From positions 806,001-870,000 of the forward strand of contig NZ_FQYR01000003.1 of the NCBI RefSeq assembly GCF_900141815.1: a DNA stretch of 64,000 bases. Direction: 5' to 3'. The position numbers and the translations under genes were made by a program. The notes below the pieces were generated by a model. That model was given only the letters and a program-made list of their open reading frames with translations, was not told the DNA's origin and did not search any database. Positions 1 to 9,792 of this stretch are shown piece after piece. Numbering within the stretch: the first letter of the stretch is position 1; each line of letters opens with the position of its first letter. The DNA comes from Rubritalea squalenifaciens DSM 18772. GTDB taxonomy: Bacteria; Verrucomicrobiota; Verrucomicrobiia; Verrucomicrobiales; Akkermansiaceae.

Positions 1-1513
1 AGCATTTTTCGACAGCTTCCTCCTTCTTCAGGCCAAAACCAGCAAAACCATTCTTGCGATCTACGTAAAGAGTCTCGTTGGCGATCACAACCTGGGTACG
101 ATCAACAACCTCGAACTCCTGCAGAACCGTCTTTCGCTCACGCCCTTTACCGAACTTCTTCTTGAGGTTTTCGAAGTACCTGATGGTGAAGCGAGTCAAG
201 TTACGCAGATTCTTTTCTACTTCTTCAATATTTTCCTCCAAGACTCTGATGGCTTCATCTGCCTTGAAGCTGTCGTATTTGGAAATCCGCTTAATCCTGA
301 TTTCGGTAAGACGAACAATGTCATCCTGGGTAACCTCACGCTTGAGCAGTTTCTTGAATGGCTTGAGCCCCTTGTCGATGGCCTCAATGACAGCCTCCCA
401 AGTTTCACACTCCTCGATGTCGCGATAGATGCGATTCTCAATAAAGATCTTCTCCAAGGAGCTGAAATGCCACTTGTCATTGAGCTCACCCAATTTGATC
501 TCAAGCTCCTGCTGTAACAAATCCTTGGTCAGGTAAGCGCTGTGCTTAAGGATGTCATTGACCCCCATGAAGCGTGGTTTACCATCGATAATCACACAGG
601 CATTCGGCGAGATGCTGACACCGCAATCCGTAAAGGCATAGAGGGCATCCCTTGTAATCTCTGGATCCGCACCTGCAGGCAAATGCACCAAGATGTCTGC
701 GTTCGCTGCAGTATTGTCCTCAATCTTGGAGATCTTGATTTTGCCCTTTTCATTAGCCGCGACGATACTGTCCATCAATCCGCCGGTTGTAACACCGAAT
801 GGCACCTCGGTAATCCTAAGCAACTTCTTGCTGTCGATGTCCACCTTCGCTCTGACTCGTATCTTCCCACCACGTAGGCCTTCACGATAATCGCTGGCGT
901 CCATGATTCCACCAGTCGGGAAATCTGGATACAGGGAATATGGTTCCTTACGTAGAGCTGAAATGCTCGCATCGATCAGCTCTATGAAGTTATGAGGCAA
1001 AATTTTACACGCCAAGCCCACGGCAATCCCCTCGACCCCTTGGGCAAGAAGCAAAGGAAACTTCATGGACAATGCAACCGGCTCTTTATTTCGCCCGTCA
1101 TAACTCGGCGTCCAGTCCGTAGTCTTTGGGTTAAAGCTGATCTCCTTGGCAAATGGAGTTAGTCGGGCCTCAATATATCGAGGAGCTGCAGCTCGGTCGC
1201 CCGTGAGAACGTTACCCCAGTTACCCTGGGTATCGATCAATAAGTCTTTCTGACCTAAGCCCACCATGGCATCCCCAATGGAAGCGTCACCATGCGGATG
1301 GTACTTCATGGTATTCCCAACGATGTTCGCAACTTTGTTGTAGCGGCCATCATCCATCTCATCCATGGAGTGCAATATACGGCGCTGCACTGGCTTCAAA
1401 CCGTCGTCAATATGAGGCACCGCGCGCTCAAGTATTACATAACTCGCGTAATCCAGGAAATAGTCTGAGTACATATCACGCAAACTCACTTCCGGCATTT
1501 CTTCCTGACTCAT
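1..1513 (-). CDS. parC: DNA topoisomerase IV/gyrase subunit A, ParC-like (partial, 3' end outside window)
   Basis: This is the DNA-cleaving subunit of a type IIA topoisomerase, which passes duplex DNA through a double-strand break to decatenate or supercoil chromosomes. The frame is open from an ATG at 1513 to the window edge, giving 504 codons of the N-terminal breakage-reunion domain. Near residues 40-82 it shows the helix motif GLKPVQRRIL and the segment KYHPHGDASIGDAM. The catalytic tyrosine is Tyr113 in DRAAAPRYIEARL. The wording LHSMDEMDDGRYNK resembles the Bacteroidetes-type ParC more than classical GyrA. The C-terminal part and the partner parE gene lie outside the window, so ParC versus GyrA is not settled. 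Confidence 0.9.
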   Translation of the reverse strand, partial: MSQEEMPEVSLRDMYSDYFLDYASYVILERAVPHIDDGLKPVQRRILHSMDEMDDGRYNKVANIVGNTMKYHPHGDASIGDAMVGLGQKDLLIDTQGNWGNVLTGDRAAAPRYIEARLTPFAKEISFNPKTTDWTPSYDGRNKEPVALSMKFPLLLAQGVEGIAVGLACKILPHNFIELIDASISALRKEPYSLYPDFPTGGIMDASDYREGLRGGKIRVRAKVDIDSKKLLRITEVPFGVTTGGLMDSIVAANEKGKIKISKIEDNTAANADILVHLPAGADPEITRDALYAFTDCGVSISPNACVIIDGKPRFMGVNDILKHSAYLTKDLLQQELEIKLGELNDKWHFSSLEKIFIENRIYRDIEECETWEAVIEAIDKGLKPFKKLLKREVTQDDIVRLTEIRIKRISKYDSFKADEAIRVLEENIEEVEKNLRNLTRFTIRYFENLKKKFGKGRERKTVLQEFEVVDRTQVVIANETLYVDRKNGFAGFGLKKEEAVEKC

Positions 1514-1644
1514 ATGATAACTGATCGATTAATTGGTTAACTTAGGTTAAATATCGCTGCCAACCCCCACTGGCGTCAAGGTGATTTCCTAAATCACCTC
1601 GCTGCTTGGCAAAGCAGAAAAACAGATCATACTAGCAATTGCAA

Positions 1645-2853
1645 ATGAGTAACGACAACCAGAGCGATTTCATACCTAGTGAGGAAGAGGACGAACACAA
1701 GGCTTCGTTACGTGATAGTATTAGAAGGATGACTAACGTGCAGCTTGGCATCTTGTTACTCGCTGGTGCTTACACGCTCTACTTTGTCCGCCCTGTGCTC
1801 CTCCCGGTCATACTAGCACTCCTCATAACACTCATTCTCAACCCTATACAAAAGTTTCTACACGAAAAACTTCACATCCTATCTCCAGTAGCCGCGTTAA
1901 TGATTCTTATGATGGTTACCTCAGGAGTGGGTGCTGCCATCATCTATTTATCCGAGCCTGCTTATGAGTATTCGGAAAAACTCCGTGATGATATCGTAAA
2001 ACAGAGACTGAAAAACGTCTTTCAGCCGCTCTCAGACATTCAGTCAGGCCTCAACAAGGTTGCCACCGAGGTGGAAAAAATCACCACACCTAAGGAACCT
2101 GAGGTAGAAGACGAATTCGCCCCTCCAGAATCTATTGCGCGGCCCGGGATTGAGAAGGAAGTATCTCCACCTCTTGAGACACCTGCTACTGTGCTAGATG
2201 ACATCAAGGACAATAAGCCTGTGCGCGTAAAAGTCGGCAAAAGTCCGGTGGACGAACTCATCAAAACGGTGAAGTCAGTCGGCTACCACCTTGTCATCAC
2301 CTTCATCCTTGTGTTTTTCCTGCTGGCCTATGGCGAAAACATGATCAAGCACATCACTGAAGTGGAAGCTACAGCCGCACTGATGGACCAATTGACCACA
2401 GAAGTATCGCGCTACATGCTCACAATTACTGTCATTAATTCGCTGCTTGGAGTCATCACGGGACTCGCAATGTGGGCACTGGGCATGCCGAACCCCATAC
2501 TCTGGGGGGTCATGGCAGGCACTCTGAATTTCATCCCCTACATCGGGGCCATTATTGGTGCTGTGATTGTATTCCTGGTGGCAGCGACCCACTTTGACAA
2601 TCAGCTCGCTGTAATACTTGTGCCCGCAGTTTACTACATGCTCACGATCATCGAGGGCAACTTTCTCACTCCAGCCATTTTAGGGAAAAGTTTCACGGTG
2701 AACCCTATTGTGATCTTTATATGGGTCATGGCTTGGGGCGCTCTATGGGGCATCCCTGGGATGCTTATCGGACTTCCGATCCTCATGGTGGTTAGAATCA
2801 GCCTCTCAAAGTTCCCCATGTTCAATCGCTTGGAGAGAATTATTTCCGCTTAA
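1645..2853 (+). CDS. AI-2E family transporter (PerM/UPF0118 permease)
   Basis: This is an inner-membrane protein of the AI-2E/PerM family, whose members export small molecules or act in Na+/H+ exchange; the substrate here cannot be told. I start it at the ATG at 1645 (402 aa); an in-frame TTG two codons upstream is less likely. A polar N-terminus of about 30 residues is followed by two or three membrane segments (about 30-105). A hydrophilic, acidic and proline-rich loop follows (about 110-210). The conserved C-terminal membrane core contains GTLNFIPYIGAIIGA and EGNFLTPAILGKS, both typical of the family. Its 3' end overlaps the convergent PhyH gene by 14 bp. It is divergent from the parC-like gene, with about 130 bp for both promoters. 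Confidence 0.88.
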   Translation: MSNDNQSDFIPSEEEDEHKASLRDSIRRMTNVQLGILLLAGAYTLYFVRPVLLPVILALLITLILNPIQKFLHEKLHILSPVAALMILMMVTSGVGAAIIYLSEPAYEYSEKLRDDIVKQRLKNVFQPLSDIQSGLNKVATEVEKITTPKEPEVEDEFAPPESIARPGIEKEVSPPLETPATVLDDIKDNKPVRVKVGKSPVDELIKTVKSVGYHLVITFILVFFLLAYGENMIKHITEVEATAALMDQLTTEVSRYMLTITVINSLLGVITGLAMWALGMPNPILWGVMAGTLNFIPYIGAIIGAVIVFLVAATHFDNQLAVILVPAVYYMLTIIEGNFLTPAILGKSFTVNPIVIFIWVMAWGALWGIPGMLIGLPILMVVRISLSKFPMFNRLERIISA

Positions 2854-3520
2854 TGGCTGACTCATGCCACTCCAGAGCGGCATCTAGAGTGTTAGCTTGG
2901 GCATATTCAATGTGAATTATACGCCGCCGGCTTGGCTTCTGCGACTTGTGGGAAGCGTGCAGAATTAATGGGGACATGACTAACAAATCCCCAGCCAAGC
3001 ATTCACAAACATGCTCTCCTGAATTCACCATTGCAGGAATAAGTGCTGAATTAATCTTACCCTTCAGATGTGAGCCCGGCATTACCCGCAACGCCCCATT
3101 CGAGGCAGGCGTATCATCCAAGTGTAGTCGGATAGTTATCATGTTCTGAAGAACTTGATCGGGGGCGTGGACATGTATGACCCCATCTTTCTCTGACCAT
3201 GGACCGTAGCCGGAGACCTCCTCATACCCCTTCAATGCTATGGTTAAATCTTGATGCCATGCCACTGGCCAATTCATTGCCTTATTCTTATCGAATAAAA
3301 TACTACGGACCGGCAGCCAGTTTGCACCGAGCAGATCGCGAACCTGATCAGAAAAGGCAAACTCCTCGACGATATCAGATTTTGAGCGCAAGTGCCTGAC
3401 ACAGATCGATGCTTCACTCTCAGACACCTTATCCATTTCAGTGCGAAATTTCTGCACCACATCAGCATCAGCAAATCCTTTGATTATGGCAAAGCCGCGT
3501 TCTTGATAGCTGCCCAGCAT
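2840..3520 (-). CDS. Phytanoyl-CoA dioxygenase (PhyH) family protein
   Basis: This is a predicted Fe(II)/2-oxoglutarate-dependent oxygenase of the PhyH family (226 aa). The iron-binding HxD pair is seen in AWHQDLT (about residue 94). A conserved core follows, HLDDTPASNGALRVMPGSH. The distal His is probably in LILHASHKSQ, with the 2OG-binding Arg in the run RRRIIHIEY. Members hydroxylate varied small molecules, so the substrate cannot be named. It lies 7 bp after ribF on the same strand and is probably the last gene of the DHH-truB-ribF run, though a link to riboflavin or tRNA metabolism is not evident. Its 3' end overlaps the convergent AI-2E permease gene. Confidence 0.85.
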   Translation of the reverse strand: MLGSYQERGFAIIKGFADADVVQKFRTEMDKVSESEASICVRHLRSKSDIVEEFAFSDQVRDLLGANWLPVRSILFDKNKAMNWPVAWHQDLTIALKGYEEVSGYGPWSEKDGVIHVHAPDQVLQNMITIRLHLDDTPASNGALRVMPGSHLKGKINSALIPAMVNSGEHVCECLAGDLLVMSPLILHASHKSQKPSRRRIIHIEYAQANTLDAALEWHESAIKRK

Positions 3521-3527
3521 CTTCTTG

Positions 3528-4454
3528 TTAAATGATAGACTTCACTTTGTTGACATCATCTTCTATCTGAGCCTTGAGAGCCTCAATAGATTCGAATTTC
3601 TTCTCAGGTCTGATATAGTCGAGGAATTCTGCCTCGATCACCTGACCGTAGATATCTTCATCAAATCCAAACACATGAACTTCTAACAGGCGTCTGGCGC
3701 CTTCCATTTCAACGGTAGGCCTTCGACCAAGATTGCCTATCGCCTGATAGGACTTGCCATTCACTTCCACCTTGAGTGCCCAAACTCCATCGGGAGGCAA
3801 CTGCTCGTTGTGAGCAACAACATTGGCAGTAGGGAAACCCAAGCTGCGAGCAAGCTTGCGCCCTTCAATGACAGTACCAACCACAGTGTATTGTCTGCCC
3901 AACATATCATGCGCAGCCTGTAGGTTGCCATCACGGATCGCCTGACGAATACGGGTACTACTCACACGCTCGCCGTCCACCATAACAGGAGCCGCGGCAT
4001 CAACAACAAAGCCCAGTTCTCCACCCCACTCGCGAAGCTTGTGGATATTCCCACTACGGCCACGACCAAACACCCAATCTTCACCTACGGCCACACGCTT
4101 GAGTTCATCGGCGTAGTAGGCTAAATCAGCGATGAATTCCTCTGCATTACGGGCAGCAAAGTCCTTATCAAACTTCTGCACACAGACGAAATCTACACCG
4201 ATGTCCTTGAGTAATTCGATTTTGTGATCAATCGATGCCAAGATACGGCGCGGTGCGCGCTCAGGCGCCAATACACGTATCGGATGTGGCTCAAAGGTGA
4301 GCACTCCACTCAATCCACCCTGAGACCTCGCACCCTCCACGGCCAGGCCAATCACCTCCTGGTGCCCAACGTGCACGCCGTCAAAAACACCAAGTGCTAA
4401 ATGCAGAGGCGCATCCAACTCTGTAAGTTCACGGATGTCCTGAAATACACGCAT
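3528..4454 (-). CDS. ribF: Bifunctional riboflavin kinase/FAD synthetase
   Basis: RibF phosphorylates riboflavin to FMN and adenylylates FMN to FAD in the cytoplasm. The length of 308 aa is usual for the family. The N-terminal nucleotidyltransferase domain shows GVFDGVHVGHQEV (about 22-34) and the VSSTRIRQ motif (about 165). The C-terminal flavokinase domain shows GRKLARSLGFPTAN (about 198-211) and ends with RPEKKFESIEALKAQI. It starts 12 bp after truB. The truB-ribF pair downstream of a DHH phosphoesterase is a common bacterial order (often after rbfA), although no rbfA, infB or nusA is present here. The window also encodes ribBA at 38856, so two flavin steps are present at separate loci. 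Confidence 0.96.
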   Translation of the reverse strand: MRVFQDIRELTELDAPLHLALGVFDGVHVGHQEVIGLAVEGARSQGGLSGVLTFEPHPIRVLAPERAPRRILASIDHKIELLKDIGVDFVCVQKFDKDFAARNAEEFIADLAYYADELKRVAVGEDWVFGRGRSGNIHKLREWGGELGFVVDAAAPVMVDGERVSSTRIRQAIRDGNLQAAHDMLGRQYTVVGTVIEGRKLARSLGFPTANVVAHNEQLPPDGVWALKVEVNGKSYQAIGNLGRRPTVEMEGARRLLEVHVFGFDEDIYGQVIEAEFLDYIRPEKKFESIEALKAQIEDDVNKVKSII

Positions 4455-4466
4455 ATGATAGACTTA

Positions 4467-5189
4467 TCACTTACTGAGGATTTCTGCAATCTCCTCCAGC
4501 CCAATCAGCTTCTCCATGATCTCCTCGCGCGTGGCCTTCATGAGATCGGATGCCTTGATCGCACGGCTGAGATCGAAATGACCGGAGCGCGTACGCCGTA
4601 GAGCAGTTAGGTGAGCACCGCAGCCAAGATATTGTCCAATGTCGTGCGCGTAAGTGCGCACATAGAAACCTTTTGAGCAATGCACGGTGAAGTCCACTTC
4701 AGGGAGTTCAATACGTGAAATGCTATAATCACTCACTTTTACAGCACGTGGTTTACGCTCCACGACCTTACCTTTCCTGGCAAGTTTGTAGAGAGGTACC
4801 CCGTCCTTTTTGATCGCGCTGACCATCGGAGGAATCTGTTCAAAATCGCCGACGAAATGGTTGAAGGCTGCCTCGACTTCCTCATCAGAGAAAGCTGGCA
4901 CCTCTTTGGTCTCCTCGATCTCACCCTCTCTGTCCTGTGAATTAGTCGTTTCACCGAATTTCAAGGAGCCCTCATAGACCTTGTCCTCACACATCAGCCT
5001 ATCTTGAAGCTTTGTTGCCTTTCCGATGACCAACATAAGAACACCCGTAGCCATAGGATCCAGGGTGCCGCAGTGACCAATCTTCTTGAACTTAAGCTGG
5101 CGTCTGGTGATCGCCACCAGATCATGCGAAGTCATGTTCGGCTCTTTGTCTACGACAAGAACGCCGCTAGGTGAGAAATCGGTTTCCAT
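4467..5189 (-). CDS. truB: tRNA pseudouridine(55) synthase
   Basis: TruB converts U55 of the tRNA T-arm to pseudouridine. The predicted catalytic Asp is Asp44 in GHCGTLDPMATGVL, the family signature. Further family blocks are SGVLVVDKEPNMTSHD near the N-terminus and KGFYVRTYAHDIGQYLGCGA. At 240 aa it is shorter than the E. coli enzyme (about 314 aa), so a full C-terminal PUA-type extension is missing or reduced, as in many short TruB proteins. It sits between the DHH phosphoesterase gene (45 bp upstream) and ribF (12 bp downstream) and is likely co-transcribed with both. Confidence 0.96.
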   Translation of the reverse strand: METDFSPSGVLVVDKEPNMTSHDLVAITRRQLKFKKIGHCGTLDPMATGVLMLVIGKATKLQDRLMCEDKVYEGSLKFGETTNSQDREGEIEETKEVPAFSDEEVEAAFNHFVGDFEQIPPMVSAIKKDGVPLYKLARKGKVVERKPRAVKVSDYSISRIELPEVDFTVHCSKGFYVRTYAHDIGQYLGCGAHLTALRRTRSGHFDLSRAIKASDLMKATREEIMEKLIGLEEIAEILSK

Positions 5190-5234
5190 AGCTGATGCTT
5201 TAAAATAGCGGTTAAACTGTGAACCTCAAGAGGC

Positions 5235-6221
5235 CTAGCCCTTGGCTTGATCTACTTTCTTTCTGAGCGCTGCGAGAACCTTCTCACGAGCCTCAGACAT
5301 AGGGCCTTCCATACGAATGCCTGCGGCCAAAGCATGGCCTCCACCATGGAATTCCTTGGCAACCTCACAGACGTTCACCTTAAGATCCTTAGAGCGCATA
5401 CTTACGCGGACAGTACCGCCCTTAAGCTCTTCAAAGAAGACCGCTACAGTCACCCCTTTGACGGCACGGATAATATCGATGAGTCCCTCGCTATCCTCAG
5501 GCTTGAGCTCCAGCTCTTCCTTAACGTGATATTCAAGCTGCCAATCCGCAATCTCTCCGTCATCGGTACGGACGAGCGTGTTGAGCAAATGCCTCAGAAG
5601 CTCTACACGGCGGTATGGATTGCTGTCGTATGTCAAAGCATTGATCTTACCCACATCTAGGCCACGGCGTACTAGGTCGGCGGCCATTTCGTAGGTTTCT
5701 ACCGTGGTGCCACTGTACTGGAAAGACCCGGTATCCGTGGAGACAGCCACGTAGATGGCATCACGTGTTACCGCGCTAAGAGGAAGGTCTTCTTTCGTGA
5801 TCAAATTGTAGAGAATCTGCCCTGTAGCAGGTGACGTGGAGTCGATATGATTCAGATCTCCGTAGCGAGGGTTAGAAATGTGGTGATCGATATTAATCCA
5901 GAGTTTTGCGTTAGAGGCAGCCTTGAGTGCGTTCTCGCCCAAGCGTGGCTTGGTTGCACAATCAACGGCAATCGCCACTTCCACATCCAGCACTTCTCCC
6001 TTAGGCTGAACAATACGGTCTGCGTGTGGCAGGAAATCCAGATTCTCAGGAAGTCCGTCCTCATTGACATAATAGACAGTCTTCCCCATTTCCTCCAGAG
6101 CATGACCCAGTGCCAACTGAGAGCCGATGGCATCACCATCAGGACGCACGTGGCTCATTATGATAAAGGAGTTATGATCGCGAAAAGCTTGGGAAATTTC
6201 TGAGAAGGAGTTGTTTTCCAT
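5235..6221 (-). CDS. nrnA: DHH/DHHA1 family phosphoesterase, NrnA-like
   Basis: This is a DHH-superfamily phosphoesterase resembling NrnA, which degrades nanoRNA and pAp to mononucleotides in the cytoplasm. The metal-binding motifs are SHVRPDGDAIGSQ (His24, Asp28, Asp30), VDCAT (Asp87) and IDHHISN (Asp112-His113-His114). The DHHA1 domain carries GGGHALAAG near residue 300. I choose the ATG at 6221 (328 aa). The frame can be extended 20 codons to a TTG at 6281, but those residues are not conserved in type. It is the first gene of the run with truB and ribF. The specific substrate (nanoRNA, pAp or c-di-AMP products) is inferred. Confidence 0.9.
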   Translation of the reverse strand: MENNSFSEISQAFRDHNSFIIMSHVRPDGDAIGSQLALGHALEEMGKTVYYVNEDGLPENLDFLPHADRIVQPKGEVLDVEVAIAVDCATKPRLGENALKAASNAKLWINIDHHISNPRYGDLNHIDSTSPATGQILYNLITKEDLPLSAVTRDAIYVAVSTDTGSFQYSGTTVETYEMAADLVRRGLDVGKINALTYDSNPYRRVELLRHLLNTLVRTDDGEIADWQLEYHVKEELELKPEDSEGLIDIIRAVKGVTVAVFFEELKGGTVRVSMRSKDLKVNVCEVAKEFHGGGHALAAGIRMEGPMSEAREKVLAALRKKVDQAKG

Positions 6222-6318
6222 GGTAAAAAATCGATATTCTTGAGGTTTCAGAACGGAAAGATGCCGATACACGGTCAACAAGCAAGGCCATTCATTGTCT
6301 AATCATGAATCTAAAAAA

Positions 6319-6722
6319 GGCTCATCGCTCTCCTGTAAGCCGGATTCTGTCCATCCCGCGAGCGGGACTGTGTGATCATTTGTCTTCCTGCCGAGACAGG
6401 ACGCTGCCGGAGCAGTCGTGCGACTATTACCCGGGGATCCTACTCGGGCGGGCGACCCTTCCCCTGTTATGTCTTGCACCATGCGGGGTTTACCGTGCCC
6501 CAGCGGTTACCCTCTGGGCGGTGGGCTCTTACCCCACCCTTTCACCCTTACCTGTGATCCGGAGATCCATCGGCGGTCTACTCTCTGCTGCACTTTCCGT
6601 CTATCAAGGCTTGAGCCTTGATATCCCCCGTTCTTCACGAGGCGCACTGCCCTCTGGTGTCCGGACTTTCCTCGACTACTGACATTACTGCCGCAGCCGC
6701 GATCACCCGGAGAGCGATGAGG
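6319..6722 (-). ncRNA. rnpB: RNase P RNA, bacterial class A
   Basis: This is the catalytic RNA of RNase P, which matures the 5' ends of tRNAs. Read on the minus strand it shows the conserved 5' block GAGGAAAGTCCGGAC (near 6675), GGAAAGTGCAGCAGAGAG, AAGGGTGAAAGGGTGGGGTA, and the 3' block ACAGAATCCGGCTTACAGG. The ends pair perfectly: CTCATCGCTCTCC at the 5' end (6721-6709) with GGAGAGCGATGAG at the 3' end (6333-6321), a 13-bp P1 helix. A run of six T follows directly after P1 (6318-6313), so P1 may double as the terminator stem. Coding frames predicted across this stretch on either strand are spurious. About 250 bp of non-coding DNA separate its 5' end from the helicase gene. Confidence 0.97.
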
Positions 6723-6975
6723 GCGCAAGCTACTCCTGTAGAGCCAAGCATCCAAGCTAAAAATGCTCTTCATGACTTTGTGAAGCTTTGGTCCGACCAT
6801 GGACCGCACGTGAAGAAATTGGAGATTTCCCTATCATTCCTGAAAATCTAGACTAGTCTGCGCCCAGATCGAGCGACCTACACTTTCAAACTGTTCATTG
6901 TCTCAGATCAAAGCCGCGCCATTTTCCTGGCCCAATCCGAGGCCCTGCGCGTGCTAAAACACAACAACATTTGAA

Positions 6976-8346
6976 ATGAAATCATTCGACTCGCTCGGCC
7001 TCGCCGAACCAATTCTTCGTGCCGTCAAAGAGAAAGGCTACACCACCCCTTCACCGATTCAGGCCAAGGTAATTCCTCCTATTTTAAAAGGGAAAGACGT
7101 CCTTGCAGCAGCTCAAACCGGCACCGGTAAGACGGCTGGATTCACACTTCCTTCTCTGCATCTTTTAGCCAAGCGAACCGGCGGACGTCGCCACATCAGA
7201 ACGCTTGTCCTAACCCCCACAAGAGAACTTGCTGCCCAGGTTCAGGACAACATTGAGGCATACTCCAAACATCTGGACCTCCAGAGCTGTGTGGTATTCG
7301 GCGGCGTAGGTATGCGTCCTCAAATTAACCAGCTAAAGCGTGGAGTAGACATCCTCGTAGCCACACCGGGAAGGCTCATTGATCTCTGTGATCAGGGAGT
7401 CTGCGACCTCTCCAAAGTGGAAATGCTCGTTCTTGATGAGGCTGACCGCATGCTAGACATGGGCTTCATTCAGCCTATTCGCAAGATCGTCAGCAAAATC
7501 CCAAGCAAGCGCCAAAATCTACTCTTCTCCGCCACGTTCTCCAAAGAAATCCGTGCACTTACCAAAGAGTTCCTCAAGAATCCTGTATCCGTAGAAGTCA
7601 CTCCAGAGAACACTACTGCTCAGACTGTCGACCAGCTCGCCTATCGCTGTGATCAAAAAACAAAGACGGAGCTTACCATCCACTTGATCAAACAAGGTAA
7701 TTGGGATCAGGTACTTATCTTTACCCGTACAAAACACGGAGCGAACAGACTGAGTGAGAAACTGAATAAAGCGGGAATCACCGCCAGTGCCATCCACGGA
7801 AACAAGTCTCAGGGCTCCCGCACCAAATCTCTGGAAGGGTTTAAGAAATCAAAGATTCAAGTGCTCGTAGCCACGGACATCGCCGCACGCGGCATCGATA
7901 TCGCCCAACTGCCGCATGTGATCAATTTTGAACTGCCAAACGTACCTGCTGATTACGTACACCGCATCGGAAGGACTGGACGAGCAGGCAAAGAAGGACA
8001 AGCCGTATCGCTAGTCTGTAATGATGAACGTCCTTTCCTAAGTGGCATCGAGAAATTGATCAGCAAGAAAATCAAACTTCTGACCGAGGAGGGCTTTGAG
8101 CCCAATCAGTGGACCGACCGAGCCCCAACAGCCAGCGAAGTACTGAAAGCGGATGCAGCCCGCAAGGCAGAAGCGAGAAAAGCGCGTGGTCCTAGAAAGA
8201 GCAACCCGAAGAAACCTCAGGCTAAATCCAAGGCAAAGTCCCAAGAGACATCATCTGGCCAAAAGAGTAGCTTGAATGAAAGCAAGGGCGGTAAAATACG
8301 ACGCCGCAGACGCAACTACAGAAGTAGAAACCGTCAGTCCGCTTAA
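6976..8346 (+). CDS. rhlE: DEAD-box ATP-dependent RNA helicase, RhlE type
   Basis: This is a cytoplasmic RNA-unwinding ATPase of 456 aa. All core motifs are visible in order: the Q motif region ([15 protein letters not shown], about 24-38), motif [13 protein letters not shown] (about 52), motif Ia PTRELAAQV, motif [14 protein letters not shown], motif III FSATF, motif [10 protein letters not shown], motif [12 protein letters not shown] and motif [12 protein letters not shown]. The last 90 residues are a lysine- and arginine-rich tail with repeated Ala-Lys-Ser stretches and a [13 protein letters not shown] end, as in RhlE-type proteins, probably for RNA contact. It stands alone, with its own promoter region between 6722 and 6975. 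The RhlE label rests on overall architecture. Confidence 0.93.
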   Translation: MKSFDSLGLAEPILRAVKEKGYTTPSPIQAKVIPPILKGKDVLAAAQTGTGKTAGFTLPSLHLLAKRTGGRRHIRTLVLTPTRELAAQVQDNIEAYSKHLDLQSCVVFGGVGMRPQINQLKRGVDILVATPGRLIDLCDQGVCDLSKVEMLVLDEADRMLDMGFIQPIRKIVSKIPSKRQNLLFSATFSKEIRALTKEFLKNPVSVEVTPENTTAQTVDQLAYRCDQKTKTELTIHLIKQGNWDQVLIFTRTKHGANRLSEKLNKAGITASAIHGNKSQGSRTKSLEGFKKSKIQVLVATDIAARGIDIAQLPHVINFELPNVPADYVHRIGRTGRAGKEGQAVSLVCNDERPFLSGIEKLISKKIKLLTEEGFEPNQWTDRAPTASEVLKADAARKAEARKARGPRKSNPKKPQAKSKAKSQETSSGQKSSLNESKGGKIRRRRRNYRSRNRQSA

Positions 8347-8377
8347 TTCTCACGCGGCACAGCAGATTAGTCGCTAG

Positions 8378-8956
8378 TCATTCCTTTAACCGAATGACTA
8401 GCCGCCCAGGCTGGACCGAAATAGACTCGATACCGGGCAGGGAGCTTTCTCCAAGCATCTGAGCCAGCAGATTCTTACCTTTCAGTCCTCCGAGCCAGTC
8501 ATTGGGCAAGGACACGGCCCAGACTGTTACATCGTCCAGCACAAGCTCTGGAGGCACTCCCGCCTCATGCTTCACAATGAAACGAGCTTTCGCTTTCAAT
8601 CTTCTTCCGCCCACAATAGGCATCCCCTCATCCAGATCACTCTCGACCCGAGCGTGTATGGCATCATCTTCGAGCTCAAACTGCAACTGGTCGCCATAGG
8701 GCGTCTTCTGGCTAAGCAGTCCATTCAGTTCACGCTCTGTAAACACAATCTCCTTTGCTCCGGGCTGGTAACTTGATGTTTTTACCGCTTCCACTTTCTC
8801 TTCCACCTGCTGGATCTCTTGGTCCGTGAGCTTCACAGGTTCGATGGGTCTATTCACCCACCACCAAGTGACACCGATACTCACGACGAGAAGCAAGAAG
8901 AGCACGAGAAAAACTCTCAGACAGGACCGTTTGGAATGCTTGGATGTTTTAGTCAT
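8378..8956 (-). CDS. Hypothetical membrane-anchored protein
   Basis: I do not recognise the family. The 192-aa product has a basic start followed by one strong membrane segment (about residues 14-33, SCLRVFLVLFLLLVVSIGV), then a soluble part predicted to lie outside the cytoplasm. That part contains KEIVFTERELNGLLSQKTP and a pattern of alternating hydrophobic and charged residues suggesting beta strands (about 90-190). The ERELNGLL block and the late LVIRL strand recall lipid-binding or lipocalin-like envelope proteins, but this is only an impression. It converges with rhlE (31 bp apart) and is divergent from the oxygenase gene at 9105. Confidence 0.7.
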   Translation of the reverse strand: MTKTSKHSKRSCLRVFLVLFLLLVVSIGVTWWWVNRPIEPVKLTDQEIQQVEEKVEAVKTSSYQPGAKEIVFTERELNGLLSQKTPYGDQLQFELEDDAIHARVESDLDEGMPIVGGRRLKAKARFIVKHEAGVPPELVLDDVTVWAVSLPNDWLGGLKGKNLLAQMLGESSLPGIESISVQPGRLVIRLKE

Positions 8957-9104
8957 TGTAAGGATCTTTAGAGCTTAGACTGAAAACCCAATCAGAGCAA
9001 CCAAACCACTTGAATAAGAGGAATTAAAAAATAGCTGCGGCACAACAAATTTTCTTGCCTGCTTTCCCCGCAAAACAGCATATCATGGCACGACTGACAA
9101 CTCT

Positions 9105-9779
9105 ATGAACGACATACTGCGCCCCGCTATGGGTGATTACTCGTGTCCAGATAAATGGCTCGATCGGATAGCTGAAGGTTTATCCTCGCCAGGCTTTTTA
9201 CACCTCAAAAACGCCCTTCATCCAGATTTCTTAGAGAGACTGGTGGGCCTATTGGAAGCCAAAGAAGATGCGGACAAGCTGGAACGAGCTGGCGTAGGCA
9301 AAGGTGCGGCTCTCGAAGTACGCTCGGAGATCAGGTCAGATTCCATCTTCTGGCTGGAGCCCGAAGACTCGTCAGCAGTCACCAAAGATTGGCTCGAATT
9401 CATGGATGAAATCATCTCATTTCTAAGAAGAGCTCTTTTCTTGCCGTTAGAGTCCTATGAAGGACATCTGGCTCGCTATCCTGAAGGGGGCTTCTACAAA
9501 CCGCACCTGGATCAGCATAGAGTCAGCCCAACTAGGCAGGTCACCCTGATCACCTATCTGAACAAGGATTGGGATGAGGCGAATGGTGGCCAATTGAGGC
9601 TCTATACAGACATCGAAAAAGGCATCCACGGACCCTATATCGATATTCTCCCTGAGTATGGTTCCGTAGTCATCTTCCGAAGTGCAGATTTCTGGCATGA
9701 AGTACTTCCCGCCAGACAACCACGTCTTAGCTTAACCGGTTGGTTCCGCGGCCGGGAGGACAACCCAGCCTTGGTCTGA
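9105..9779 (+). CDS. 2OG-Fe(II) oxygenase, prolyl 4-hydroxylase-like
   Basis: This is a predicted Fe(II)/2-oxoglutarate oxygenase with a P4Hc domain (224 aa). The iron ligands are visible as the HxD of KPHLDQH (about residue 132) and the distal His of FWHEVLP (about residue 202). The 2OG-binding Arg lies in QPRLSLTGWFRG near the C-terminus. The core RYPEGGFYKPHLD resembles SM-20/PKHD-type oxygenases that hydroxylate prolines in proteins such as EF-Tu or ribosomal proteins; the actual substrate is unknown. It is followed 13 bp later by the DUF4105 gene on the same strand. This is the second 2OG-type oxygenase in the window, unrelated in fold subfamily to the PhyH protein at 2840. Confidence 0.88.
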   Translation: MNDILRPAMGDYSCPDKWLDRIAEGLSSPGFLHLKNALHPDFLERLVGLLEAKEDADKLERAGVGKGAALEVRSEIRSDSIFWLEPEDSSAVTKDWLEFMDEIISFLRRALFLPLESYEGHLARYPEGGFYKPHLDQHRVSPTRQVTLITYLNKDWDEANGGQLRLYTDIEKGIHGPYIDILPEYGSVVIFRSADFWHEVLPARQPRLSLTGWFRGREDNPALV

Positions 9780-9792
9780 AACAGCAATCTTC

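Noticed and set aside
6305-6851. Several open frames on both strands across 6305-6851
   Set aside because: They lie on the RNase P RNA gene or its flank; conserved rnpB blocks and the 13-bp P1 helix explain the sequence.
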